A DNA stretch of 10,287 bases from Planctomycetales bacterium (lineage in GTDB: Bacteria > Planctomycetota > Phycisphaerae > SM23-33). Position 1 is the first letter of the stretch, and every line of letters begins with the position of its first letter. Below the pieces are notes generated by a model. The model ran no database searches. It saw only the letters and a list, made by a program, of their open reading frames with translations, and was not told the DNA's origin. Of this stretch, positions 1 through 6,756 are shown one piece after another. Made by a program: the position numbers and the translations under genes. Location: positions 1 through 10,287 of the forward strand of contig JAUVIQ010000101.1 in assembly GCA_030592655.1 (NCBI GenBank), in the 5' to 3' direction.

Positions 1-266
1 CGATAGCGATATCGACTGCGGGAGTATCGCTGTTATGGGTGGGTATAAGATGGGTTTTCGGCGACTTCAGGCCGGTGTTGCTTGGACTGGTCTGCTCGCT
101 TATAGCGCTGGTGGCGGGTGAATGGTTGTGCTGGGGCGCGTCTGCCAGGCATACGCACCCACCGGCGCAGGCAGGACGAATCGCCGGTATCATCGGCGTT
201 ATTATGATGAGCACGCTGCTTCTGGTAGCGGGTATCCTGTCGATTCGCGTCTATGGAGTATCCTGA
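1..266 (+). CDS. C-terminal part of an integral membrane protein (5' end outside window)
   Basis: The frame ending with TGA at 264-266 is open back to the window edge (first full codon at 3), so this is probably the last 87 or so residues of a longer protein. A GTG at 39 could serve as a start but has no clear ribosome binding site. Two strongly hydrophobic segments are visible: one around 'PVLLGLVCSLIALVAGEWL' and one around 'IAGIIGVIMMSTLLLVAGIL'. They are separated by a polar, His/Pro-containing loop. This is the look of a small multi-pass membrane protein or the membrane end of a larger one. I do not recognise the family. It ends 17 nt before the exported TPR/HEAT gene, so the two may be co-transcribed and the membrane protein may act in the same envelope process; that is inference. 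Confidence 0.55.
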   Translation, partial: IAISTAGVSLLWVGIRWVFGDFRPVLLGLVCSLIALVAGEWLCWGASARHTHPPAQAGRIAGIIGVIMMSTLLLVAGILSIRVYGVS

Positions 267-272
267 CTTTCT

Positions 273-276
273 GGAG
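273..276 (+). promoter_or_regulatory. Ribosome binding site GGAG for the TPR/HEAT protein
   Basis: GGAG lies 7 nt upstream of the ATG at 284, and the protein from that ATG begins with a good signal peptide. Together these decide the start against the in-frame ATG at 122, which would overlap the upstream gene heavily and add an Arg-rich stretch without homology-like character. Confidence 0.6.
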
Positions 277-283
277 TTACGTT

Positions 284-2608
284 ATGTCGGTCCGAGTGCT
301 ACCCTTGCTTTGTGTTGTTGCGGCTTTATCGGTCCAAGCCGGTGCGGAAACGCCGAAATCCAGGGTGCCCCGCCCGTCGGACAAGAGCGTCTGGTCCGAG
401 CAGGCTGCCGGCAGTCTCACCCACGAGGCGAGATCGTTGTGTCACCGGCGTTCCGGATCAACGCCGGCGAGGGTCGGGAGGACTCTTGCTTTGCTGCAAT
501 ATGCCAGGCGGCTTTGTCCTTCCGAGACGGAAGTAAATCGTCAATTAATCGACCTTTACGAGGGGACGGGGAACCTCAATGCCGCCGCCGTCGCCGCCGG
601 CGCTTGCGTCAAGGCGTTCCCGAACGATTACGCCTGCGCAATTCGCTGGATTCGCCTGACGCTTCAGGGGCTTAATACTGCCGAGAAACGCGTCGATTTT
701 CTAAAGACCGTCGCGGAAAATAAAAAACTCTCCAACGGTATTCGCGCTGCCGCTGCCGTCGGATTGTGCAGGATTTACCGGGGACAGGGTCTCAAACAAA
801 AGGCCCGTCAGGCCGCTAAACAGGCTTTGCGTTTTGACGCCCACGAACCGGCTGCGCTGCAGATGCTGGCGGAAATTACCAAACGAACCGCGCCTGCCGA
901 TATGTTCGAGATCGCCCTGGGCGTATTCGGGTCGAATCCTCGAAGCCTGTATGTATCCCGGAACCTGGCGCAGTCGCTTCAGGCTGCGGGGCTGTACGAT
1001 AAGTCGCTGTTGTTCTACGACCATGCCCTCGCTGTTGCCCGGACGGTTCATCCGCCCGACGATGAAACCGAAGCGCTTCTGGTCGGTTACTTCAACGCGA
1101 TGCTCGACGCCGGAAAGGCTGAAAAGGCGATTACTCTTATCGCTCCTTACCTTAAACGCTACCGTCGGAGCCTCAAACTACAGGGATTAATGGTTGAGGT
1201 CTGCCGCTTTCTCGGAAGGGACGAAGCCGCTGCCGCTCACGTCGGAGTCATGGCGGATATTTATAAACCGCTGACCTCACCGGCATTGAAGCGGAGCGGA
1301 CCTGCCAATGCCGAACTTGCGTGGTTTGATCTTACCTTCCGCTCCAGGCCCGGAGACGCGATTCGATGGGCCAATGCAGCGGCGCTTTCGGCGGGGGATA
1401 ATTTATTCGTCCAACGTGTGCTCGGCGCTGCCGAACTGGCGACAGGCAAGGTTGATTCAGGTGCAAAACGCCTGATCCGTCTGGTCAAAAAGGACCAGTA
1501 CGCAGCGGCGATCCTGGCGGGGCATTACTACCGCAGCGGCGCTCCGGAAAAGGGCGAAAAAACGCTGCTCGACGGAGCGGGCGACATTCGCACAGGACCG
1601 GCCTGGCGGGCTTTGAAAAAACTCGCCGATGAGCGAAAGGTCAAACTCCCGCCCGTATCCTATGGAAAAAAGATGCAAAGTGCGTTGGATAAACTACCGG
1701 CGTATCTACTCGAAATGGGACGACACCCGGAAAAATTCATCAGCGTAAAACTGACTGCGACAAAGACCAAAGTCGTGCCCGGAGAGGCGGTGGAAGTTAC
1801 CGTAACTGTCAGGAACATCTCGAAGCATCCGGTCGGGCTGGGGATTGGAGGGTTGTTCAACCCATCCATATTCTTAAGCGTATCGGCAGAGGGTCCTTCC
1901 CGTGCGACGCTGCCGAATCTGACGCTCATGATCCTGCCGGCGCCGAAATATCTCAAAGCCGGAAAAGAAGTTTCCCAGACAATTCGCGTTGATGTCGGTG
2001 AACTTGAAGATTTGCTTGCCGCTTGGCCGATGGCGGAAGTGAAACTTTCGATAAGCGCACTGCTGGACCCGCTTCAGGATGGGGAAAAGTTGTTCTCTTC
2101 AGTGCCGGGAATAAAGATAGCCCCTGTAACGATCCGTCGCGCCGCGATGTTTGACGTTTCCGGCGGCGAGAAATCCGCCGGGCTGGCGCTGGGCTACATC
2201 GTTCGTGATCTCAAGCAAGGCTCGCCGGCCCGGCAGATGCGAGCGGCCAGGCAGACGGCGTCGCTGTTGGGGTATGTCTGCAGGAGCGAAACAGGAAAGG
2301 CAAAGCCCGTTTTACCGAAGGTCCTGACCAGGCCGATACTCTTGAGAATGACAAAGGAATTTCTGGAATCTCCTTCACCCGTTGTGCGGGCTGAAATGCT
2401 GGCAGCCTTGCATCAGGTCGATCTGAACGCACAGATTATCTCGCTGATGGGACCACGAATCCAGGACGCCGACAGCATGGTACGAATGAGGCTTATCGAA
2501 CTCCTGGCTGTGAAACGAACGAGAGGACATCGAACGCTTCTGGACCATTTCGCCGCCGATAGCGACGAACTTGTCCGCGAAATGGCGAAGACACTGCGTA
2601 AAAAATAA
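284..2608 (+). CDS. Exported TPR / Ig-like / HEAT-repeat protein
   Basis: This 774-residue protein starts at ATG 284, supported by GGAG 7 nt upstream. Residues 1-21 form a Sec signal peptide (MSVRVLPLLCVVAALSVQAGA, cleavage probably after AGA), so it should act outside the cytoplasmic membrane. Roughly residues 60-460 are alpha-helical with TPR-like pairs, for example 'LYEGTGNLNAAAVAAGACVK' and 'LAQSLQAAGLYDKSLLFYDHA'. From about residue 485 to 615 the sequence becomes beta-rich ('VVPGEAVEVTVTVRNIS'), like an Ig-fold/CARDB-type domain. From about 630 to the end there are HEAT-like helical repeats ('SPVVRAEMLAALHQVD', 'DADSMVRMRLIELLAV'). No catalytic motif is seen, so a scaffold or protein-interaction role is likely. 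It follows a membrane-protein gene by 17 nt. The precise function is unknown to me; the domain calls come from sequence texture, not a search. Confidence 0.85.
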   Translation: MSVRVLPLLCVVAALSVQAGAETPKSRVPRPSDKSVWSEQAAGSLTHEARSLCHRRSGSTPARVGRTLALLQYARRLCPSETEVNRQLIDLYEGTGNLNAAAVAAGACVKAFPNDYACAIRWIRLTLQGLNTAEKRVDFLKTVAENKKLSNGIRAAAAVGLCRIYRGQGLKQKARQAAKQALRFDAHEPAALQMLAEITKRTAPADMFEIALGVFGSNPRSLYVSRNLAQSLQAAGLYDKSLLFYDHALAVARTVHPPDDETEALLVGYFNAMLDAGKAEKAITLIAPYLKRYRRSLKLQGLMVEVCRFLGRDEAAAAHVGVMADIYKPLTSPALKRSGPANAELAWFDLTFRSRPGDAIRWANAAALSAGDNLFVQRVLGAAELATGKVDSGAKRLIRLVKKDQYAAAILAGHYYRSGAPEKGEKTLLDGAGDIRTGPAWRALKKLADERKVKLPPVSYGKKMQSALDKLPAYLLEMGRHPEKFISVKLTATKTKVVPGEAVEVTVTVRNISKHPVGLGIGGLFNPSIFLSVSAEGPSRATLPNLTLMILPAPKYLKAGKEVSQTIRVDVGELEDLLAAWPMAEVKLSISALLDPLQDGEKLFSSVPGIKIAPVTIRRAAMFDVSGGEKSAGLALGYIVRDLKQGSPARQMRAARQTASLLGYVCRSETGKAKPVLPKVLTRPILLRMTKEFLESPSPVVRAEMLAALHQVDLNAQIISLMGPRIQDADSMVRMRLIELLAVKRTRGHRTLLDHFAADSDELVREMAKTLRKK

Positions 2609-2726
2609 TTTTCAATTTCCGATTTCCGATTTCCAATTGACAGAAGGAATCGGTTTGTGCCTTTTCAATCGGAAATTGAAAATGGGAAATCCCAAAGGGA
2701 CAGGTTGAAAATGGGAAATTGGAAAG
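2608..2726 (+). repeat. Intergenic GGAAATY inverted/direct repeat cluster upstream of cysK
   Basis: This AT-rich block begins at the last base of the upstream stop codon. A perfect 16-bp inverted repeat pairs 2608-2623 (attttcaatttccgat) with 2668-2683. A second 9-bp pair is 2630-2638 (tttccaatt) with 2717-2725. A 15-bp direct repeat (ttgaaaatgggaaat) occurs at 2676-2690 and 2705-2719. The common unit is GGAAATC/GGAAATT: three copies on the minus strand at 2608-2640 and three on the plus strand at 2668-2726. TGGGA-AA-TCCCA (2683-2694) adds a small hairpin. The block runs into the cysK coding sequence, because ATG 2711 lies inside the second direct-repeat copy. I see no transposase and no target-site duplication. 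Confidence 0.75.
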
Positions 2727-3652
2727 AGAATATTCTTGGTACGATCGGCCGGACGCCGCTGGTTCGGATTAACCGCCTTATTCGCTCCGACGCGACGGTT
2801 CTGGCGAAGGTTGAGTTTTTCAATCCGCTCGGTTCGGTAAAAGACCGCGTTGCCGCCGCAATGATCCAAGCCGGCGAAGAGGCGGGAAAGGTCGGACCCG
2901 ATACGGTCATCGTCGAAGCCACCAGCGGCAATACGGGTATCGGCCTGGCGTTTATCTGTGCAGTGAAGGGATACCGCTGCATTATCACGATGCCGGAAAA
3001 TATGAGCATCGAGCGACAAAAGATTATGTCGGTCCTTGGGGCCAAGGTCATTCTGACGCCTGCTGCGGAGGAGACCCCCGGCGCTATCGCCAAGGCCCAG
3101 GAAATAGTCGCCTCCACGCCCGGCGCATTCATGCCCAACCAGTTCGTCAACTCCGCCAATCCTGAAATTCACCGCACGACGACCGCACAGGAAATATGGG
3201 ACGATACCGACGGGAAGGTCGATATTCTCGTTGCCTGCGTCGGTACGGGCGGGACGTTCACGGGTGTGGCTGAAGCGTTGAAGCAGCGCAAAAGCGGCTT
3301 TTTCGCCGTTGCTGTCGAACCGGCCGGTAGTCCGACGCTGACGCAGGTCATGAGCGGTCAGCCGCCGGTGTCCGGGCCGCACAAGATTCAGGGCGTCGGG
3401 CCGGAGTTTATCCCCGAAGTAATGAACATGGACGTAGTCGATGAAGTCGTTCGCGTAACCGACGACGATGCGATTGACTGGGCAAGACGGGCTGGACGCG
3501 ACGAAGGGCTGCTGGTCGGAATCTCATCCGGCGCTGCTCTGGTAGCCGCTGACGAAATTGCCCGCAGAGACGAAAACAGCGGAAAAGTAATCGTCGTAAT
3601 CCTGCCCGACGGCGGAGAAAGATACCTCTCCACAGAACTGTTCGATTTTTAA
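2711..3652 (+). CDS. cysK: Cysteine synthase (O-acetylserine sulfhydrylase)
   Basis: PLP-dependent enzyme that makes L-cysteine from O-acetylserine and sulfide in the cytoplasm, the last step of sulfur assimilation. The 313-residue length is normal. It opens with the family-typical 'ILGTIGRTPLVRINRL'. The Schiff-base lysine is K44 in 'NPLGSVKDR', the substrate loop 'TSGNTG' is at 71-76, the phosphate-binding 'GTGGT' at 178-182, and 'GISSGAA' at 270-276 supplies the Ser (S272 or S273) that contacts the PLP ring nitrogen. The end, 'ERYLSTELFDF', favours CysK over CysM. I chose ATG 2711 because the conserved N-terminus starts there and 'aaaggga'/'agg' lies 6-10 nt upstream; a GTG at 2657 would only add repeat-encoded residues. 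The codons for MGNWK lie inside a repeat unit, and the stop overlaps the next repeat by two bases. Both flanks are repeat elements, so it may be a separate transcription unit. Confidence 0.95.
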   Translation: MGNWKENILGTIGRTPLVRINRLIRSDATVLAKVEFFNPLGSVKDRVAAAMIQAGEEAGKVGPDTVIVEATSGNTGIGLAFICAVKGYRCIITMPENMSIERQKIMSVLGAKVILTPAAEETPGAIAKAQEIVASTPGAFMPNQFVNSANPEIHRTTTAQEIWDDTDGKVDILVACVGTGGTFTGVAEALKQRKSGFFAVAVEPAGSPTLTQVMSGQPPVSGPHKIQGVGPEFIPEVMNMDVVDEVVRVTDDDAIDWARRAGRDEGLLVGISSGAALVAADEIARRDENSGKVIVVILPDGGERYLSTELFDF

Positions 3653-3734
3653 CCACAAAGTGCACAAAGAACACAAAGGACAGAAAAATTAAAAGTTTAT
3701 TTTTTCCTTTGTGTTCTTTGTGCACTTTGTGGTT
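3651..3734 (+). repeat. Perfect 30-bp inverted repeat between cysK and the PHP gene (possible terminator)
   Basis: Arms 3651-3680 and 3705-3734 are exact reverse complements over 30 bp, separated by a 24-nt A/T-rich spacer. Each arm contains a threefold 9-bp tandem, accacaaag-tgcacaaag-aacacaaag in the left arm, followed by ga. The element begins with the last two bases of the cysK TAA and ends 10 nt before the PHP start codon, so it fills the spacer. RNA from either strand could form a very long stem. It could act as a bidirectional terminator or mRNA-stability hairpin, or be a non-autonomous repeat of MITE type. I see no obvious target-site duplication. Confidence 0.85.
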
Positions 3735-3744
3735 CATTCTTCTT

Positions 3745-4626
3745 ATGCGGCGATTTGTCGATTTACATACTCATTCAACCGCTTCGGATGGGGACATGCC
3801 CCCAGCCGAACTGGTGCGCCTTGCCGACTCCGGGAAACTCCTGGCTTTGGCGCTGACGGACCACGATACCGTTGCGGGTCTGGCCGAGGCGCAGCAGGCT
3901 TGCGATGCGCTGGAGGCCCACGGCCCCGTGGGGCTGCGGTTCATTCCCGGCATTGAAATATCAGCGGTCTTTACCGACGGTCTGCTGCACATCCTCGGCT
4001 TGGGCATCGACCCGGATAATGGGCGTTTGCAGGAAACCGCCCGGTCGCTTCGTCAGGCCCGCAACGAACGAAACCCGCAAATGCTCGCCAAACTGCACGA
4101 GTTGGGTATGGATATTTCAATGGAAGAATTGGTCGGACTGGCTTCGGGTCCGAACCCGGCGGACGCCGATTCGGTTATGGTAGGGCGGCTTCACATGGCA
4201 AGGTTGTTGCGGATGAAGGGATACGTTCGCAGCGAGTCCGAAGCCTTCGACCGCTACATCGGCACGGACAAACCGGCGTTTATAGACAAGGAGAAACTCT
4301 CGGCCCGCGAGATTATCGAAGCCATTCACTCCGCCGGCGGGGTGGCGATATTGGCCCATCCGGTCGAGTTGAAATGCACGAATGACGCCATGCTCGAACG
4401 TGCCGTCAAATCGCTCACCCGCGACGGGCTTGACGGGATCGAGGTGTATCACTCCAGCCACAATGGCCGACAGGTGCGCTCGTACCTGGATTTGGCTCGT
4501 CGATTGGGGCTGGTGATTTCGGGCGGTTCGGATTTTCACGGCTCGGCAAAGTCCGGTGTAAAACTGGGCAGGCCCCGCGTACCCGTCGAAGCCGTCGAAC
4601 AACTCCTTGCCAAAATCGGCAGTTAA
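3745..4626 (+). CDS. PHP-domain 3',5'-nucleotide phosphatase / RNase AM-like
   Basis: A 293-residue PHP-family metal-dependent phosphoesterase of the YciV/TrpH (Rnm, RNase AM) group. Characterised members remove the 3'-phosphate from nucleoside 3',5'-bisphosphates such as pAp or trim RNA 5' ends. All expected metal-binding motifs are visible: 'DLHTHSTASDG' (H8, H10, D15), 'LTDHDT' (H40), 'GIEIS' (E71), H82 in 'LHILGLG', 'AHP' (H205), 'EVYHSSH' (H236/H239) and 'GGSDFHG' (D263, H265). The inserted helical domain is around residues 95-185, with 'GRLHMARLL' at 147-155. I chose ATG 3745 because 'RRFVDLHTHS' is the normal N-terminus; a GTG at 3709 would start inside the inverted repeat. No purine-rich ribosome binding site is visible ahead of it ('cattcttctt'). 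It is probably the first gene of a six-gene operon. The exact substrate cannot be read from sequence. Confidence 0.9.
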   Translation: MRRFVDLHTHSTASDGDMPPAELVRLADSGKLLALALTDHDTVAGLAEAQQACDALEAHGPVGLRFIPGIEISAVFTDGLLHILGLGIDPDNGRLQETARSLRQARNERNPQMLAKLHELGMDISMEELVGLASGPNPADADSVMVGRLHMARLLRMKGYVRSESEAFDRYIGTDKPAFIDKEKLSAREIIEAIHSAGGVAILAHPVELKCTNDAMLERAVKSLTRDGLDGIEVYHSSHNGRQVRSYLDLARRLGLVISGGSDFHGSAKSGVKLGRPRVPVEAVEQLLAKIGS

Positions 4627-4644
4627 ATGATACCCTTGTGGGCG

Positions 4645-5337
4645 ATGAAGATTCTCCGATACATCCCGATTGTGGTTTTAGTCGCTTTGACAACCGGATG
4701 CTCGTCGGCCGGCGCAGGTCGAGGCGGACTCATGAGAAAAATGTTCGGTCCGTCGCCGAAGCAACTGGTCGTACAGATGTTCGAGTCCGAGGACCCGGAC
4801 CTGCGACGGGATGCGATTGAGCGGTTATCGAAGAAAGATTGGGGCCGGCGCGGCGCGTACCTGAAGGCCTATGCGATTATGACCACCGATTCGGCTTCGA
4901 CCGTTCGCAGCGCCGCCGTGCGCGCGCTTGGTCGGTCCGGTAATGCAGAATACGCAAAAGAAGTCATCGCCGCCCTGTCCGACCGCGAGCCGTCGGTGCG
5001 GACCGATGCCGCTGTAGCGCTGGATTCGATATTCGCGCCGGAGGCTGTAGGGCCTTTGTCGCTCAGGGCGAATTCCGACGTATCGCCTGACGTTCGCGTC
5101 GCATCCGCTCGCGCATTACGACATTATCGGCAGCAGGACGTTCTTGAGACGTTGTTGCGATGCCTGGACGATCCGAAACTCGCCGTTCGCTGCCGGGCTG
5201 CCGGATCACTGACCGAATTGACCGGTGAGAACGCCGGTACCGACGCCCGCGCCTGGCGGCGAATACTTACCGAAAAAACCGACCCGTTCGCCACGACAAC
5301 GCCGGCAAAGAAAAAAGCATGGTGGAAATGGTTCTAA
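4645..5337 (+). CDS. HEAT-repeat lipoprotein
   Basis: About 230 residues from ATG 4645. The N-terminus 'MKILRYIPIVVLVALTTGCSS' is a lipoprotein signal with the lipidated Cys at residue 19; the lipobox TTGC has Thr instead of the commoner Leu/Val at -3. An in-frame ATG at 4627, directly after the PHP stop codon, is an alternative start adding six residues; I prefer 4645 because it gives the classic short Lys-containing n-region. After the Cys come several HEAT-type helical repeats ('SASTVRSAAVRALGRSGN', 'REPSVRTDAAVALDSI', 'SPDVRVASARALRHY', 'DPKLAVRCRAAGSLTEL'), and the end is basic and aromatic ('AKKKAWWKWF'). No catalytic residues are seen, so it is probably a membrane-anchored interaction scaffold. 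It lies 0-18 nt after the PHP gene and 34 nt before the GH4 gene. It is the second HEAT protein in the window, much smaller than the one at 284-2608. Confidence 0.85.
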   Translation: MKILRYIPIVVLVALTTGCSSAGAGRGGLMRKMFGPSPKQLVVQMFESEDPDLRRDAIERLSKKDWGRRGAYLKAYAIMTTDSASTVRSAAVRALGRSGNAEYAKEVIAALSDREPSVRTDAAVALDSIFAPEAVGPLSLRANSDVSPDVRVASARALRHYRQQDVLETLLRCLDDPKLAVRCRAAGSLTELTGENAGTDARAWRRILTEKTDPFATTTPAKKKAWWKWF

Positions 5338-5363
5338 AACACTAACGGAATACAAGGTAATTT

Positions 5364-5369
5364 GGAGAG
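5364..5369 (+). promoter_or_regulatory. Ribosome binding site GGAGAG for the GH4 gene
   Basis: GGAGAG sits just before ATG 5372, with 4 nt between GGAG and the start. The protein from that ATG begins at the Rossmann strand 'PKVVVIGAGSL', so this site and the family N-terminus agree. They exclude the longer in-frame reading from 5225, which overlaps the HEAT gene. Confidence 0.5.
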
Positions 5370-5371
5370 AA

Positions 5372-6748
5372 ATGGTGCAGCATCCCAAGGTAGTAGTTAT
5401 CGGCGCAGGAAGTTTGTTTTTCGGGCGTCAGGCAATCTGGCAGATGGTCCATTCCGAGCATTTGCGGACGGGCACGTTGGCCCTGGTGGACACCGACGCC
5501 GAGCGTCTGGAAAAGATGGCGGCCTTGGCCCGTAAGGTCGTCGAACACACCGGCGCGCCGCTGGCGATAGAGGCCTCGGTCAAGCGGACGGACGTGCTGA
5601 AAGACGCCGACTTCGTAGTGCTGAGTTTCGCCGATCGCGGCGTGCATTTTCGAGGAGTCGATTGCGACGTCTCGCTCAAGCACGGCATCCGAATGTGCAG
5701 CGGCGACACCATAGGGCCGGGCGGGATATTCCGGGCGATGCGGGAATTGCCGGTAATCCTGAAGTGCGCCGCCGACATCGAGAAACTGTGTCCGGACGCC
5801 TGGGTGATAAATTACATCAACCCGACAGCCGTCGGCGGCATCGGCATGAGACGCTACGCGCCGAAACTCAAGAGTTTCGCCCTCTGCTCCAGCCAGCACA
5901 TGCCCCGCATCAAAATAGCCTACGCAAAACGGGCGGGAATCATCGAAACCGACGAGCAGTTCACGCCCGAAATAGACGAAAAATTCGACCTGCGGATCGC
6001 CGGCGTGAACCACTTCACCTGGATACTCAAGGCCGAGTTCGAGGGCAAGGACCTCACCGGCGTTATCGCCGAGGCCGTCAGGCGCGACGCAGCCACCGAA
6101 GGCGACGGCGGCGACACCGGCGCAAAAGCGATGTCCAACGACGCCATCGGTTACGCGCTTTACGAGATATTCGGCCACATTCCGACCGTCGTAGGCCACA
6201 CCAAGGAATACGTCCGCTTCTGGCAAGGATTGGGCAGGAGCACGGACCCTATCGGAACGTTGGAAATCTGGCAGACCGCCCCGCGATACGAGCGCCATGA
6301 CGAGATGTGGAAGCAGGTGGATGATTTCCTGGATGGAGGCATACCCATCAGCGATTACATGACGTCCTTCGAACCGGACCACGCCACGGACATCATCGAG
6401 TCGATTGTCGCCGGCTTGGGCAAACCGTTCTACATCAACACCTTCAACGAAGGCGCTGTAACCAATATGGCCGATGACGCTTATATGGAGTTACTGTGCG
6501 ATATTGACGCCGACGGCATCCGGCCTCGACCGGTCGGCGAGTTTCCGCGCGGGTTGCGGTCGCTCACCGAACAGGTGCTCGACACGCACGAACTGACGGC
6601 GGAAGCCGTTGCCACAGGACGGCGCGACCTGCTGCGCAGGGCGATGCTTACCGACCCGCTGGCGCTGTCCATCCCCGATACGGACGCGATTATCGATGAA
6701 CTGCTCGAAGCCGAGAAAGACGCTCTGCCGAAGCGATGGTTCGATTGA
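5372..6748 (+). CDS. Glycoside hydrolase family 4 (NAD- and metal-dependent glycosidase)
   Basis: A 458-residue protein of the GH4 alpha-glucosidase/alpha-galactosidase/alpha-galacturonidase type. The family cleaves glycosides by a redox-assisted elimination needing NAD and a divalent metal such as Mn2+, in the cytoplasm. The N-terminal Rossmann fold is clear: 'VVVIGAGSLFFG' at residues 7-18 and the strand-2 acidic end 'LVDTD' at 38-42. Further family motifs are 'GDTIGPGGIFRAMRELPV' (111-128), 'INYINPT' (146-152, substrate Asn N150), Cys172 in 'FALCSSQHMP' and His214 in 'AGVNHFTWIL', the expected metal ligands. The three residues after the metal Cys are S-S-Q, not one of the C-H-x or C-N/D-x signatures I know for characterised GH4 enzymes, so the sugar cannot be named. 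It lies in an operon of mixed content with no sugar transporter in the window. The family call is firm, the substrate is open. Confidence 0.88.
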   Translation: MVQHPKVVVIGAGSLFFGRQAIWQMVHSEHLRTGTLALVDTDAERLEKMAALARKVVEHTGAPLAIEASVKRTDVLKDADFVVLSFADRGVHFRGVDCDVSLKHGIRMCSGDTIGPGGIFRAMRELPVILKCAADIEKLCPDAWVINYINPTAVGGIGMRRYAPKLKSFALCSSQHMPRIKIAYAKRAGIIETDEQFTPEIDEKFDLRIAGVNHFTWILKAEFEGKDLTGVIAEAVRRDAATEGDGGDTGAKAMSNDAIGYALYEIFGHIPTVVGHTKEYVRFWQGLGRSTDPIGTLEIWQTAPRYERHDEMWKQVDDFLDGGIPISDYMTSFEPDHATDIIESIVAGLGKPFYINTFNEGAVTNMADDAYMELLCDIDADGIRPRPVGEFPRGLRSLTEQVLDTHELTAEAVATGRRDLLRRAMLTDPLALSIPDTDAIIDELLEAEKDALPKRWFD

Positions 6749-6756
6749 ATCCTGTC

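Noticed and set aside
2657..2710. N-terminal extension of cysK from a GTG at 2657
   Set aside because: The extra 18 residues are encoded by repeat DNA and do not belong to the conserved CysK N-terminus, which begins at ATG 2711.
2612..3382. Minus-strand open frame (256 codons) opposite cysK
   Set aside because: Shadow of cysK that also runs through the repeat block; Arg- and His-rich translation with no motif.
2608..3734. CRISPR-like array from the repeats around cysK
   Set aside because: Repeat units are short, occur in inverted as well as direct orientation, have no regular spacers, and no cas gene is present.
3651..3734. Complete insertion sequence or MITE with target-site duplication
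   Set aside because: The inverted arms would fit a MITE, but no flanking duplication is visible (gattttt on the left, cattctt on the right) and no transposase lies in the window; kept as a repeat only.
3709..3744. Start of the PHP gene at GTG 3709
   Set aside because: The start would lie in the right arm of the 30-bp inverted repeat and add hydrophobic repeat-encoded residues before the conserved 'RRFVDLHTHS'.
5342..6382. Long minus-strand open frame (346 codons) opposite the GH4 gene
   Set aside because: It is the antisense shadow of a clearly coding GH4 frame; the translation shows no recognisable motif, and all other genes run on the plus strand.
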